A DNA stretch of 64,000 nt from Gordionus sp. m RMFG-2023 (Eukaryota; Nematomorpha; Gordioida; Chordodea; Parachordodidae): positions 26,149,120-26,213,119 of the forward strand of contig NC_088778.1 of assembly GCF_954871325.1 (NCBI RefSeq), written 5' to 3'. A program made the position numbers and the translations under genes. The notes beneath the pieces are model-generated. The model was not told the origin of the DNA. It made no database searches and saw only the letters and a list, made by a program, of their open reading frames with translations. Each line of letters starts with the position of its first letter. Positions within the stretch are counted from its first letter, which is position 1. Positions 1-14,900 of this stretch are shown here, one piece after another.

Positions 1-594
1 GATATCACATATTCGTCCTGCGTTACGCCTAATTTAGATAAGGGCAAACAGCACAATATCTCGTCATACTCATCTTTCGCCGATCGAAAACCTACTAACC
101 CATCGAACGATGCCCCCCAATCAACTAATATAACCATGATTGATAATGAGAAGAATATGGGTAACATTTCGATTCCCCGCGCACCTTTAAAATGTCCAAG
201 GTTTCCTTTATCACCCTCGAACCCCCATTCGTTTATAAATAATCAAAAGGTAGTAGAAAGTGGCATACCAGAAATACGTTTGAACGGTACTCAAATATCG
301 AACAAGTTAGAAAGGTCTCGGTCTTTTTTAAACCGCTTATTGGATGATAAAACCACTTTTAAGAAAAAAAGTGGTAACGATGTTCCCCACCAAAAAACTA
401 ATCCTCCCACACCAAGCCAAATCAATAAAAAATCATCGTCCAAAGCTAATAACATCTCCGAGACAAATAGTAAATTCTCAACAAAGAATGCCAAATTTTT
501 GACAAAATTTTCAACATTGTTAAAGCCTAAAGATGCCAAAAATCATCGTTCTTATAGTAACGTTGATATACCCAACATCATTAATATGAAATAA
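1..594 (+). CDS. 3'-terminal exon of an unrecognised gene
   Basis: Frame 1 is open from the first base of the window to a TAA at 592-594, 197 codons, so the gene enters from the left and only its C-terminal exon is visible. The product is hydrophilic, rich in Ser, Asn, Lys and Pro, with no obvious domain, membrane segment or cysteine motif; it looks disordered. The last 40 residues are basic (FSTKNAKFLTKFSTLLKPK). Base composition is clearly less AT-rich than the following 2 kb, which supports coding. It converges on the CPSF1 gene (tail-to-tail, about 2 kb apart). AATAAA overlaps the stop codon but may be coincidence. The ATG at 136 is internal, since the frame is open upstream of it. I do not recognise the family. 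Confidence 0.6.
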   Translation, partial: DITYSSCVTPNLDKGKQHNISSYSSFADRKPTNPSNDAPQSTNITMIDNEKNMGNISIPRAPLKCPRFPLSPSNPHSFINNQKVVESGIPEIRLNGTQISNKLERSRSFLNRLLDDKTTFKKKSGNDVPHQKTNPPTPSQINKKSSSKANNISETNSKFSTKNAKFLTKFSTLLKPKDAKNHRSYSNVDIPNIINMK

Positions 595-2617
595 ATAACT
601 GAAAAAAGTAAGTATATTTTATGTTTTACGTAAACAAATGCTCAATATTTAATCATATTTATTAAAACGAATAATTTATTTTAACTTATAAACTATAGAA
701 AATTATATATTTTAAATATAACGCAAAATTACGAGCATAATAAAATGAATTATTAAATATATAGAAAATAGTTATAACTTATTTTAAAAAAAAATAATGC
801 GGGTGAAATGTATTGTCAAGAAAACTTTACGTTTTTTTAAACTCACTTATAATTGGGTAAAGATTAAAAATCATCTAATCAGATTTAATCCACAGGCGCC
901 TGGCGGACGAAAATAGGCTAAGCAATGAAGTGAAAAATTAAACCACATTTTAAAAAAAAATCCTGAGACTGTGTTATTTCCTAGGAAAAAAAAGATTTAA
1001 CACATTTTTAGCTGCCTAAAAATAGAGTAATTACCTCACCCTAAACCAAGAGCATCTCTTCGATAGTTATTATTTAGGCTAACTAGCTAATAAGTCAGGC
1101 TCTTAATTAACTTTTGTTTTTAATTCTGATTAGAGCATTAAATTTAGGCACTCTTTTGGGGTTTTTTTAAAAAAATATTATGTAAATTTTGACATTGCCT
1201 TTAAAATAGGTTAATTGTGCTTAATTTAATTTTTTAGTCTTCAAAAATCATATTCTATTCAGAAAGCTATTTAGAAGAGCTAAGATGCAACTTAGGTCTG
1301 CTAATAAGTCCTTAAAAAAATGTTTTTTTACTCCGATAGGAAATATTTTTAAGACCTGTAAATAGCAAATTTAAGGGGCTGCTAATCACAATTTGCTCCA
1401 TCCCCAGGAAGTACTAATGATTTATAAATTCTACCTTCTTTTAAAAAAACACTCAAAAACTGAAATACATTTTCGTTAGCAACAAAACTTGGGATAGCTG
1501 CATCTAAATACATTATTGATTATGTAGGGTACATATTAAAAAATAATAAGATTTTTTAAAATGTTAATTGACAGTTGATAATTTTTGATAATTATAATGT
1601 TAAGTATGATACTTAGCAGCAGTGGCGTATCCAAAATTTTAATGACCCCTCCCCTCTCCCGTGAGGGCCGATATAGCGTTTGCCTTTATAATGGTATATA
1701 TTATAGCTTTTGTTTTCGCACTAAATTAAGCCTTTTTCTTCTAACTGATTAGACCAATAATTTTGATATAGTTAAATAAATTCAATATAAACTACTCTTG
1801 GGCTTTGGTAAAGTTAGCTTTATTCTCAATTATGGAATAGGTTGTTCAATCGAATCAATGAAATATTTATTTCACACCTTTTGACGAGGATTTTTTTTAT
1901 AGTTGATTTTAAACGGACAAACCTAAATGAATGAGTGGCGCGATATGAGAATGGAATGTGAACTACTTTTTTATATATCCAGGAGGAAATCATGTAATAA
2001 AATATTTTTACTAAAACAAAATTTATAAATGAATTTAATGTGAAAGGAGTTTGTCTTAATCATTAAAACTGAAAATCACAACATTTACATATTTGTTACT
2101 TCATGAACTCACCTCATCTCATAACCAAAACGAGTCCTTTATACAAGCCACTGCTTGCCAAAGATTCTATTTTTTTAAATAGTAATGTTGATATTATCGA
2201 ACAAAATTTTAATCGAAGTTTTTCTATTTATAATAAATACATTTACATAATATATGCAACTATCTATATTTAGATTTATAAAAAATATAATTTATATTTA
2301 CTTATTGGTTATATACATAATAATAATATTATAATTCAAGGTATATAAAAAAGTTTAATTATATTTACAAATGACTGGTAGTTCTATCGATTTCCAGGAA
2401 ATCGTCTATAATCTAAATAATTAGTTATGGAAAAAATAATTAGGTTTATATTGATAAAATATTTAAAAAATAATCATTATTATCTAAAATATTTAATAAA
2501 ATAGAACAATTCAGGGCACTTAAAAAATGATAAAATATAATTTAAATTTATAAATTAGTTAAATTGATAATTTTTTGAAATTATCTTGTATAATTAAAGT
2601 TCACATTTGTTAAATTT
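595..2617. other. intergenic, convergent gene ends; no gene seen
   Basis: Very AT-rich, with many poly-A and poly-T runs and no coherent reading frame. It lies between the 3' end of the left gene and the 3' end of CPSF1. A short GC-richer stretch at about 1619-1680 begins CAGTGGCGTATCC, which resembles a hAT-type element end (compare CAGTGGCGTAGC at 35931), but I found no matching second end nearby. Poly(A) signals of both genes should lie here; I could not choose one. Confidence 0.5.
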
Positions 2618-2921
2618 TTAGGTACATAAAGCCTTGCATCCGACCTTTTTAAATTTCGGTTCTGATCCAAAATAAAATAAGTCAGATCCAACCACGGTTT
2701 GAGCAACTCCGCGCAAAGCTTCATTCGGGACCATAAATAAAATAGGAATACGACTTTTTTTAAAGTTATAGAAATGCTTTACTTGATCCAAAGAAACGCC
2801 GACATTTTTAACCACTAATTCTTGCTGAAGGGCGTTCATATGCAAAAATTGAAATAGTAGGTTACCGTCTAATATACTTTTGGCGGGATTGACCAATTGT
2901 TGGCGCGAAAATTGGAAGCCC
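2618..2921 (-). CDS. CPSF1: CPSF1 exon 31 (C-terminus and stop)
   Basis: Residues 1571-1671 and TAA at 2618-2620. [16 protein letters not shown] matches fly NPSRCIIDGDLIWSYR. The usual protein ends shortly after the KKIGTTPD-like segment (here [10 protein letters not shown]); this one reads on for about 45 more residues with no homology that I recall. Acceptor AATAAG|G, phase 2. Confidence 0.92.
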
Positions 2922-5900
2922 CTTATTATTCAATATTGTTAAATAATAAATTAAAATTGTTATATATATTTCTTTCCTTTAAAATTATATAATCATCACA
3001 TTATAATTTTTTTGTCATTTAAAATTTGCCTCAGTGAATCAAATTGAACAATGTTAAAAAGTAAAGCAAAAATAATTGAAAATTTAGGCATTTTTAATTT
3101 GGGCTACCTGGCTAATTTTGGATTTAGCCCAGCTCTGTAAAAAGTATTTGAATCTAAAAAGCTTTGAACCATCAATAATCTCCTGTACAATTTTTCGCTT
3201 ATGGGTAAGAGATATCCTATCCTGCCATCAAGTCCCACTAGAAAAATATAAATATAAGTTGTTTTTATAAAAAAAATTATTTGAAATTTACATGATATTT
3301 TCTCTCAAAAGGTAGAAATTGAATCTATATCAGAGAACGGCAAAGGAATTGCAAGACTCCGCTCCGATTTTTTAATTTTTAAAGATAATAATGGCTATTT
3401 AAAATATTCGGCTTGCCTGGGTTTTAAAAAATTTTTTTTAGGCTCGGTCCGAGTCTTTAAAAATAAACATTTTTTAGGCCCTCCCGGGAATTCAAAAAAA
3501 ATTTATAATAAGACCACCCGTGTACCGGTGTCCGGCTTAGGGTCTACAAGTCACTGATTTATATTGATATTATCCATCACATAATTCTGTCATGTTTTCT
3601 AAGAGCACATTATAATACTAATTACAATGACATAACTGACTACTCATTCATTTAAATGTGTATCACTACAAATCATCTGGTGGCATGCCGTTTGATTTCC
3701 CGTATAAATAATTTACATTAAAAATTTTCTGAAATTTTTTTAGTAATATAAACATTTTATTTATTAATGATTTTTTATGTCAAATCAATTATAAATCTTT
3801 GGATCCCTTGAGAGTTCGGTCTAATTTTTTATACAAAATTAAGAACCCTGCATTGACAGATATCGTGAATTCGCGGTAAAGAATACAAAAAATCATATTT
3901 TGCATAATTTGCCACGAAATCGTGCTAACTGTGTATGAGGGGTAAAGCAGTGTTCAAATTTAGAATCCTAGTCTCCAATTTTTATCAAAATCTAAGCAAA
4001 TGTAACTAAGACCAGTAACTGTTGTAAAAAAAATTGGTCATGTCAAATTTTCGCTTATATTTTTGTTCAATTGATAGCATAACGTAATTAATTGTTAAAA
4101 AAATTTTAAAGTGTTTAATTTATGTGAATGATAAATTTCATTTTATGTTCAACTTTCAAATGATCAATTCAAAAAATATATATGTAAAAAAAAAATTTTA
4201 ATAATTTTTTTAAAAAGGTAACATGTCACCCTTGGGAGGAGTGAATCTTTAAAAAAACTAGATCGGAAATGGTCTTTTTTTTGCCGATGGCTTTGATAAA
4301 ATAGAGAGCCTCCTTTCCTAATACCTCGAGGGTGTTAGTGACTACTGGTATAAAAGCCTGATATATTCGATTTTATATCTCGATAAGCGGATGGTCCAAT
4401 CCAGATTTTACTTATAATCAAGGGCAGATATTTTACAGTTTCTTTTTATTTTTACATCTACGCTATGCTTTTGATAGCGTCGCCTTAATTCTGATTCTTA
4501 ATTGCTGTTTAGACTGGACTAAAAGGCGTTTGAACTAAGGCAACCCTATTTTGGTTTGTTTAAAATATTTGGTGGCATCGTTAATTTTCGCATATATTTT
4601 CCCGTTTTTTTGTATTTTTAAGGCAATTTCACACAGTGGGTGGAGAAAAATGCAAATGATATGAATAAATACATTTCAATTTAAATAAAATATTTATTTT
4701 TAGAATTTTAAAATATTCAAAATTAGTGGTTGTTAAACGGCTCGATTTTTAAAAACGGGTAAAACAATAATTTAGCCAAAAAATTTTTTACATAAGTCTA
4801 GAGGTTTTGTTTATAGATAGCAGAAAAAGGTTTGAACAATCTATTAGCGATATCTCGAGGCTTGGGTTATATTATTTTGATCTTAATTTAAAATTGGCCA
4901 AATCAGGCCGTTTAACGATACTTTAAATAAAAATAATTTAAGAGAACAAAAAAGAAGAATACCAAAAAAGGTGGCTTGTCTCCTTTCCAGGGCTAAACTG
5001 GGTTTCTTATCGGACGTTGGATCCTTCCGTTTGCAAAAAATCCGGAAAAAGGAAGAAATGAATGTTCCAACGTTTATATCCCCTTTCCTAACTAGTTTTT
5101 GGCCGCCGTAACTCTCCCTAACTTGAGGTTGGTAAGCGAATATGGCTATATTTTTTTGTCTGTCGGAGGCTGAGTCGTTTTATCGCCCAAGTTTTAGGAA
5201 AATATTTCAAAAAAAAATAGAGACGGTAATATTTTAAATAATAAAATTACTTTATTTTTCTGCGGGGTTGTTAGCTAATAATTTCGTGTGTTAACTTGAT
5301 TTTATACTTAGATATTACACATATTAGAATGCAATTATAGTTTATGTTTTTATGTAAATTAACTGAATTTTGATATATCGTTACCCAATAATTAGATCAT
5401 TCCATATCCACTTTTTGTCATTATTTTTTTTACATAAATCAATATTTTATAATTCTTTTTATTTTTTAAAAAATATTTTTTAATTTTATATAGTTTATAT
5501 GTGATATCTTATTTTATAAATTGTAATCGTTTTTAAATTAAAATAAGACACATATTAAAAAAAATTTATACAAAGTCAAATTGAAATCAATAGAAACTTA
5601 ATTTTTAAAATTGCTCCTTACAAAAAGTTAAGATGGAATAATCTAATTCTCAGGCAACGATATCTAATTTAGAAATTGATTGATAAATCTAGAGAATAAT
5701 AAAATAAAATTAGAATAAGGAGACTAAATATGCCGGCTTATATACCCAACTCCTTTCTCTCTTTCTTTCATCGTTGCCATAATTTAAAATAACTAAAATC
5801 GATTCAAAATATATTAATACATTGCAGCAACCGGCCTATAAAGTTTCTCGGGAGAGACCAGAAATTAAATTTTGAAAGCATTAACTACGGCAAATGTTAA

Positions 5901-8900
5901 AATTTTATTTTTAAAAAAAAATTAAGTATACGATTTCTGTTACGCAAAATCTAAAAGCCGAAAGCGGAAACCTGATAAGCGGGCAGGCAATCTACTTTTA
6001 CTGAATATTATTTTAAATACCGATGAATCCCAATTTTTCATTATCGACAATGAATTGTATACCGTATACTGATAAATGAGAGTATTCCTATAAATCAATA
6101 AAATAAACGTTCTTTTAATTTAAAAAAAAATTTTTTTTTTAAGAATAAACTCAAGACTGAAGACCTTACCAAGGGTCCGGGTTACCCTGGTCAGTACTAT
6201 AAAAATCACGTGATTTGATTATTTATATACTCGTTAGCTTCATATTTAAATTTTTTTAGAATGACAAAAAAATTTTAAATCTTAGCCAGGCCGGCAAAAA
6301 TAATAAGCTTTCAAAAAAAAAATATGGGTCGGGTAAGAAAATGCAGGCCGAGCTCGAACTTCTGCAATAACCTCTAGATTTTATTAAACAATCGAAATAA
6401 ATGATGTGACAACTAGCAATGATCAACACACAATTCAAAAGACCAGGTTCTTCCTTAAGATTAAAAAACTTCTAGATTCGAGCTTTGAAATGATGTAAGA
6501 TATATGTAGCGGCATGTCTATAATCAGGCAATTATATGTATCGCCTTAGTCAAAAGGTGGAATATTCTATAAAAACTATTGGGGCAGGTATTCATTCTAC
6601 ACATATTGAAAGACATTTCGGGCAAAATCATATTTTAAGAAAAACACACACATACATGGTATAAAGTTTGATATGGACATCGTCAGTAACTTAGATATGT
6701 CGTCGGGTTAAAGACAATTTAATGCAATGAATGATTGCGAGATGTGGAATGATATAGTTATGTAATTACTATATTTTTAACCGATTTAGCCAATTATTAG
6801 CAAAGCTTTTCGCCGAAAAATATCACTTGGGCCTCGGGGTTTTTTTAAAAATAGATAGCAATTTAAATCAGGAAGAATAATATAAATTAAAACGCTATAT
6901 TAGTGGATTTTCTCCGGCAGGCGCCTGATGATTGAGCCGAATTAGCCATTACCCAACCACACTTAGAACGACAACGTCGACACATTTCCTAGATTAAACG
7001 TATGACAAATATATCCATGATAATCCCTCCCCCCATCCTCTTTTCCTCAATGCCTTCAGAAATTTAATCTCTCATATTCATAGCCTCTTCCTTATTATCT
7101 AACATTTTTAATATCCTTTAAAATAAATCCAATTTTATGGTTGAAAGAAATATCTGAGGTCGAGGCAGCCATGGGAAACGATTTTTGGGTCGGACCAGAC
7201 AACATGTACAAATATATATTACGGGTCGGGCCGAAAACCTGATAGAAAAGAAAATTTCCACGGGCTGGTTTCCGCATAGGCCTCCAACCTGAATTATCCT
7301 TTCGTTATGCTATGAACTAATTAATGAACCTTTTTTTGAAAACAAAACCAATTATTTAGTGGAATCAGTGATAACCTAAAATTATTCTACCATAAATGCC
7401 CTATAACAAATATAATGTTTGTTTTTATCATTATTAATACGGTCCACGAGGTGCCTTAGAAAACCCGACCAACGCAAAAAATAATAAGTTTTTTAAAATG
7501 AGAGTATAAAATGATAACCCTGCTTGCAATGGAAATAGATTTGGTGTCGGTGTCGTAGCGAAGGAAGGTGACACTTTTATGCAGGTCGCCTATTATTATC
7601 AGATTTTTGACGATAGCGATCGTGTGAACGCAAAATGAGGTGTCTATAAAGGCCAGTCCCACGAGATCGTCGCTTTTGTTCAGGGCCCATATGTAAATCT
7701 AGGGAAATAATAAATACAAAATATTGAGCTATAATGACGTGATCTACATGCAGTCCGCACTAACAAGCGATAGATAACATTTCGGGAGGATATGATAAGT
7801 TTCCCCAAGTTATAAAAATAATTTTATTCATAATTATTTCTTATATTTTTCTTAGAGGAAAAAAAATCTTCAAAATATTTATGAATTCTTCTTGAAAAAT
7901 TCTTTATGCATGAAAACAAAAGATGTATTGATAAAAAAATTTGGCATTTTTAGGTAAAATTAGATTCAAAAATTTCTGTTCTACAAAAAATAAATCTTTC
8001 AAAAATTTTTCAATCTATGGTTTCATATGTTGATTTGATACCCCATCCCAGCTTAATAAAATTAGCTAAGAATTTCTAGCTAAACTTTATGAATTACTTA
8101 TACAAATGCCAGTACACTACTAAAACTAGTAAACACTTTGTATTTAAAAAAACATTAATTCACAAATTGATAGGTCGATTATAATTTATACACATTACTT
8201 TCTGCCCAATAACGGTCACTAAATTTCCGGAAATGGCGGCTAACGCTAGAACGGGCCCCTTTTGCTCGTTCGAACATACGACTTTTATTTTGTACTTCGT
8301 CAAAGGTTGTCCGGGTTCTGGAACTACTTCTATGATGTCTAATATGAACAACTTTTGGTATTTTTCATATATTTATTTTCAAAAAAATATATATTTAGTT
8401 AATAAATAATCTGCATTAAAAAAAATTTTGTACAAACAGCTGATTTCAACAATATTTTACTACAATTAAAAATTCCATGGTTAATATAGAGGTTTTTTTT
8501 TATTTAAAAAAATTACCCGTCCGCGGCACGTCATATCTTCGCCATAAACGCAAGAGGTACCTACGACTAAAAAATCCTTAAATCCAGTTATCGATCCCTG
8601 GGATATCAGGGACACCTGTTTGAAACTTGTTATTCGTTCCCATTCGGAATCTATGTCTAACCTATTAGATATTGAAAAAAATAATGATGTATGTGGTCAT
8701 TTCTCTACTCCGATTTTATTTAACTTTTTGGTGTTCTTTATAAAGATTAAGTAATTCAAATAAAATATTATAATTTAGAATATTCGAAATGAGATTAACC
8801 AAAAGAACGTCGCAAAAAAAAATTGAAATCTTTATCGAAATTATTTTTAATCATGTTCTGCCTGCCCATCGTTTTTAAGTTTTTTTTTAAAAATATTTTA

Positions 8901-11900
8901 TTTCTAATCCTAAGTAAGACTATTCTTTTAGCGATATGATAAAAAAAACATAACAAAACCACAAATGAAAAATAATTGAAAAACGGTTATGAAGCTAAAG
9001 ATAATTTCTTTTTTTTTGTAATTTAAATTTTTGTTCGCCTTTAAATTTTTATATTTTTGATATTATATTCAAAGAATAACCGAATTTTCAACGCCTAGTC
9101 TGGTTTTATAAAAGAATAACTATGGTACACTTATATATGGATTTAAAATCTAGAACATTTAACAAAAAATATATATATATTTGGGTTAAGGAATATTAAT
9201 TATTATCTAAAACCTAGCGGAAGGGACCATCTCCCAGCTACCGGGGCAGACTAAATCGACCGAGAATTCGTCTAATGGTGGGGCCGGAAAATAAGGATCT
9301 GAATCGATATCTTCTATTTCCTTTTCCTCCCCCGATAAAACTTCGAGATAATTTTGTTGGCGCAAAAAAAATAATAAAATATATTTATTGGACTTATAAA
9401 AAGTGTTTGTTGATAAAACTAACTATATGGGAAAATGATTGTGTCTAATTAAATCATCTTGATAATCTGCCATGAATGGAGCTCATGCCAAGCTCAAGTA
9501 ACCCATATTTTAAGTAAGGTCGACCTGAAAACTAAGATTTCAAAGTATTAAAAATATAAAATTGAGGTATCTTTTGTTATGTCATATGTTTGTAGGATTA
9601 ACACATTAAATAATTGCATTAAGTTATCTTTTAAGTAAGTCTTACGATATTCTTAATTAATATAATCTCTTTAAGTTAAGAAATTGTTATAAATAGTTAG
9701 ACCCCCCCCCCCCCTATGGTTTTCTGCAATACCAAAAAATATTAAATAAAGTTTTATTTTTCCCTTTTGGCCCTTCCTTTTTTTTTGTCGCAAATACATA
9801 AAATTAAATTAAGTTTTTCTTTTGACCTTCTTTTGTCTTATTGTAAATGCATAAAAATTAAATAAAGTTTTTCTTTTGTTTTGAATTAAGTATATTTAAA
9901 ATTAACATATGGTTTCTTTTTACTTAGGGGTTTTACTTAATTTTGGAGTCTTTGAAAGGGTGTTCGGTAAATAAAAGTTAGATATTGAGGTCCGGGAGAC
10001 CGCTCTGCATCCAGTGAAATAATTAGAGTTTCGGAAAGTAAGGGGGTAGGTTTTATCCCTAATTATGTAAGATAAAACTAACACAACTCCGTTTTGAAAA
10101 ACGTTCTTTTTTTCACTTTGCGCCAATTTTATTTTATAATTGCGAGTTTTATTTTTCCTATATAAGGGACAAATTTTTATATTATAGAAAATATTTTTTT
10201 GGTTTTAAAATTAAATAAAATTTAAAACTTAATTTGTAGTTGCTTTTATTAACCTTAAATGACGCATACAAAAAATCATCGAGATGTGCCACCGACCATT
10301 CTACCCATAACAGAAGCCTCTACACTTCAGAAATGTTAAAAATTTTCTGAGACAGGTGTTATACCCAAATCTGCCAAGTCGGGTCGGTTAGAAGTAGTAG
10401 GATTAAACCGTGCCAAACCTGTTAAAAACCGGTCAAATGCAGAGTTAGAAACCCTTATTCAATGTATTAAAGATATATTGGTTATTATTTATACTATACC
10501 AATACCAATTTGATCTAATGAAATTCTAATTTAATAACATAACCCCCTAATTATAATTTAAATTTTTTTTAAACAATCTTCAGTCGTTAGTTGCTGTTGA
10601 TCCATCTCTGGGTGTAGTAGACCATCGTCTAACATGAGTGGGCGTTGATCGCGGTAATTAGAAGCGAGGTGCTTAACTAATCGTGTGGCTCGGGTCCTGC
10701 GACTGGTTATAAGGACGTACACCTTTTAAACGAATATTTCGAATAAATTTTTTTTAAATATAACATATGTTAGTGTTAAAAGAAAGGGAATGATGAAGAA
10801 AATCGAGGAAAGTAAGTATAAAAAGGAACCTTCATTTTGATGTGAAATTCTACGAAATGAACTGTGGCTCCTATTGGGATTTTTCTGGTCAGCCAATCTT
10901 GATCGTATTTAAGGTGAGTAGGCAGCAAGCAGACTCTAAGTTCGTCCTAAAAAACGATATGTAAATAGAAAGAATCTTATACAAAAGAAACTATTTTAAA
11001 AATAATAATTTAAGCAGCAAGGCCGTCACAACAAAATGAATACAATTAAATATAATATTATTATTTATTTATGTTAATGGTATTAAACTACTAGGACCGG
11101 TTACTCATTAAGATAGACAAATCTTCCAACAGAGAGTGCTGTTTAATTCGATCCGTTTAACGACACTACTCTCAGATTCTCTATCCCTATCCACATTATA
11201 AAAGAATTTTTTTTTGAAATTAATACAATTCTCATCAATATTTTTCTCAAAAAGTGGCAAACAAATGGAAGACTAATAATTATTCAAGCAGCAAAGATGA
11301 AAAATACTAAATCACATCTTATTCTCATGGCACGTATGTATCACATTACTACGGAAAGACTCGTAGACGTGTATCCAAAATTATATTTTTTTTAGGGGGG
11401 GGGGGGGGGTGAATTACATTTTTTTTTAGTTTTGGTTTTATGCTTCTTTTTTTCTGAAAAATTTTAATTATATGAAATTGTATTCATTTTTTGGAGGAGA
11501 GGACAAGGAGATGGAGAATTTGGGGGAAGGGGTGATTTTTACTAACCCGCTCTCGAGCCCTTGGTTACGCCAATGAAAAGATTTTAAATTGGACGCTTGA
11601 TTATTTAAGAAAAATTTTCCTAAGATCTTTCATTCATTTTATAACATCTGGTAAGAAAGTTTAACTACACTTAATTCATGTTGAGCTTATATAATTCAAT
11701 TCAAAATAAATAAACTTTAAATTCCAAAAAAAAACCTTGTGATTAAAATACAAAAAGCCCCGATGACAATTAACGTTGTGAAAAGGCGTGAACGCGTAGA
11801 TGGGTCCGTCTATAGCCATGGGGTGTATTTTAAGGTCTCCGTGCTGGCCGGGGATTATCCATTGAGGCAGGAGGCCTTGTATAAATATCTTTGATAGATG

Positions 11901-14900
11901 CAAATGGGAGAAACATAATATAACACAAGATATGTACAACATTTATAAATTCTAAAAAAAAATATCCTACGTGTCATAGATTATATAATTATTAAGTGTA
12001 AAATTTAAAGAGGTTTCTTTAAATTTACCACCCATCATATTATATTATCGGAATATCTTTGTATATATTGAATTATTATGTTTATCTATAAATTTGATAT
12101 CAATATAGTTATCTGTATCATTTTTTTTTTGGGGGGGGGGGGGGAATATTACGTATTGTTTATCAGTCATATATTTCTCCTTTTTAAACTCATAGTAATC
12201 ACTTTTCTGTATCATAAGTGCCCTTGTACAATAATATCTAATTTATATTGTGAAAAAGAGACGCAATATATTGTGAAAAAGAGACGGAATATATTGTGAA
12301 AAAGAGACGCAATATGATATGATATACAATAAATTAATTTCTTATTCCCCTCGTCTGTAACGTAAATGGCAAACCCCTTGTGTGGAATTGATATTATCGT
12401 AATTTCGTATAGATGGAGTAGATCTTAAAACGTTAGATAAACGGTAGAACGCGTCCTTTTTAGGCAGAGATTTCGCGGCTTTTCGTTCTCCCAATAACAT
12501 ATTATGTTCGATCTGTATATTTTTCAAAAAAAAAAATTAATCTTTAATAATTGTTCCTTATCAGGATGTATTTAAAATTATTTATCTATTTTTTTATTAT
12601 ATTTTTTAAAAAAAAGAGCTGGATTTTATATGATCAAAGTTTCAAAAGCAGGAATTTATGTATAAAATTTTTATGCCTTCTTATTTATGTGATATTTTTT
12701 TTCATATTAAAGATAGACCTCTTCCTCTTTATTAAAATACATAAAAGAATTTTAATTTGTACGGTTTAGAGCTTAGTCTAGAATATTACATAAAATGTTT
12801 TGAGAATGAGAATTACTTATTAGTGCAAATTCTTAAGGAAATACTCTAACTCATAGATCGGGCAATGATTTAGAGGTAAAGTGTTAAGTAGCATATATAA
12901 AATTATTTATAAGAAATAATCACTTTTCTATTGCTTCTACCATGAAGGGTTCCTAGTTAGGTTAGATAGAACACAAGTCAATGGCCAATATACTATGTAA
13001 AATAGAAACCCAACAAAATATTGACAACATAATTTACAAAAAATGTTAATAATTACAGCCTCAAAAAAAATGGAAAATCTTTTAAGTTGTCGAAAAATGG
13101 CTGGCATGTCTGGTAATAAGTAAACACATAAAACCGTATTCTGAAAAGTTTAGCAAAATAATGTTTTCGCATTTCATATTAACTAATGTCTATAACCATG
13201 AGAGGTAAAAATCCTAATAGAAATTTTGCCGGTGATAATACAGAATGTTCAATTCTTAAATCAACTCTTTGGTGATGTAAATCAAGTCGATTTATATTTC
13301 CAGACCCTGATTCTTATTGATAATTTTTTTTAACAGCCTGCAATGCTAAAGTCTTTCTTTCTACATAATTTTCATTATTTAAGATTGTTCATTTCTCCTC
13401 TTTTTCTACAAACCACTGTACCAAATTTTTACTTATTTTTATCATAATTTTCAAATATATTATATAATCTACTTAATACGTGGTTTTTTAATTAGCATTA
13501 TTTATTTTATTTTTTTAGGCAATCGTCTATCTACACTAAACTTTTCTGAATCGCAAATTTAATCGTTTAGATAATTGACGAATATCGGAATTGATCAATA
13601 TATTGCTTATTGAATCATGCTTCCCCATTTCTAAATGGCCATCATCGCGCGCGTTAATAGTGACTCCATTTTTCGAATTATTGTTAGGGTTAGGATAAGG
13701 GTAGATTTGATAAATAACTAACGTTTCGTTGATAAGGGCTAATAGGTAGGGTTTGACTATCGTGGTATAAGATCTAGGCGTTTGTGATTCGTTTAAAAAT
13801 AAATAAACATTAAGGTTCAAAATCTTAAATATGGCATGGTTTAGCATGACAGTATATTTAATCAATGACATAATACTAGACCCACGATTCGTTAATATAA
13901 ATGTTTATCAATACAAATCAGCAGATACCAGGCCATTTTGGTTTCCAATATAAATAATATATTAAATTTTTGTAAAAAAACTGTTATATGAAACATGTCA
14001 CCAGCTGATTTTTATTCAGCGATGCTTCAAGTTGCATTTCTAATTAATGGAATGTCAGTCTAAGGTACGTATTATATGTCATTGGTTTAACTTATATTTT
14101 TTTTAAATAACAAAGTTCAATATCAAATGATTAAACTCTTCAGAATTAGGGTTAGACCAATCGTCTTCTTCGTTTAAAGGGTATCCCTCTGACTTCTGGG
14201 ATACTACCGGCCTTTTATATTTTATATTCACCACCGATATTTCTCTCACGAGATACGAATCCAGCAAATTTTGTTTAGTATCGTCATCGGATTGCAATTG
14301 TCTATCGCCTCTTTTACCCCTTTTCCGTGATAGCTCTTCATACTTATTCGCCCTGTAAATGTGACAATGCAAAGATATTTTAAGACAATGCAACAATAGT
14401 TCATCGATAATAACTTCTCCTCCAACGAGACGGTTCACGGCATTACTTTTAAAGTAGAGGGATTGCCCGAGGTTTTTTAAAGTACAATATTATATAGAAT
14501 GTAAAAAATTCTCTACACTTTTTTAGAGTTAGGTCATTATTACAGTTAAATTGAGAGGGAAACTGGGGATATCGAAAAAATTTAGGGAAAGGAGGAGCGT
14601 GTGAATTCTTTTCGTACAGAAAAAAAAGGCTATAATTTGTTCGTTTCCTTACGTGAATACATAGTTTGTATATAAATTTTTTATCAAATTTTAACCTAAA
14701 ATTCCAAATTTTTTTTATAAGTAAATCTCTTGTGATTTTTATGCATATTTTTAATGAATTTAGGTAAAAATTTACAAGAATCTTTAAATTCGACACATAA
14801 AATTATTATTAAGTTTAAAAGAATCAAAATATAAATTTTTAATAAACAATTACAAATATTAAAATTGAATCACTAATTTTAAACAAGAATATAATGTTTT

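Noticed and set aside
9920-10126. minus-strand frame considered as a CPSF1 exon
   Set aside because: No similarity to CPSF1, and exons 23 and 24 join in phase without it.
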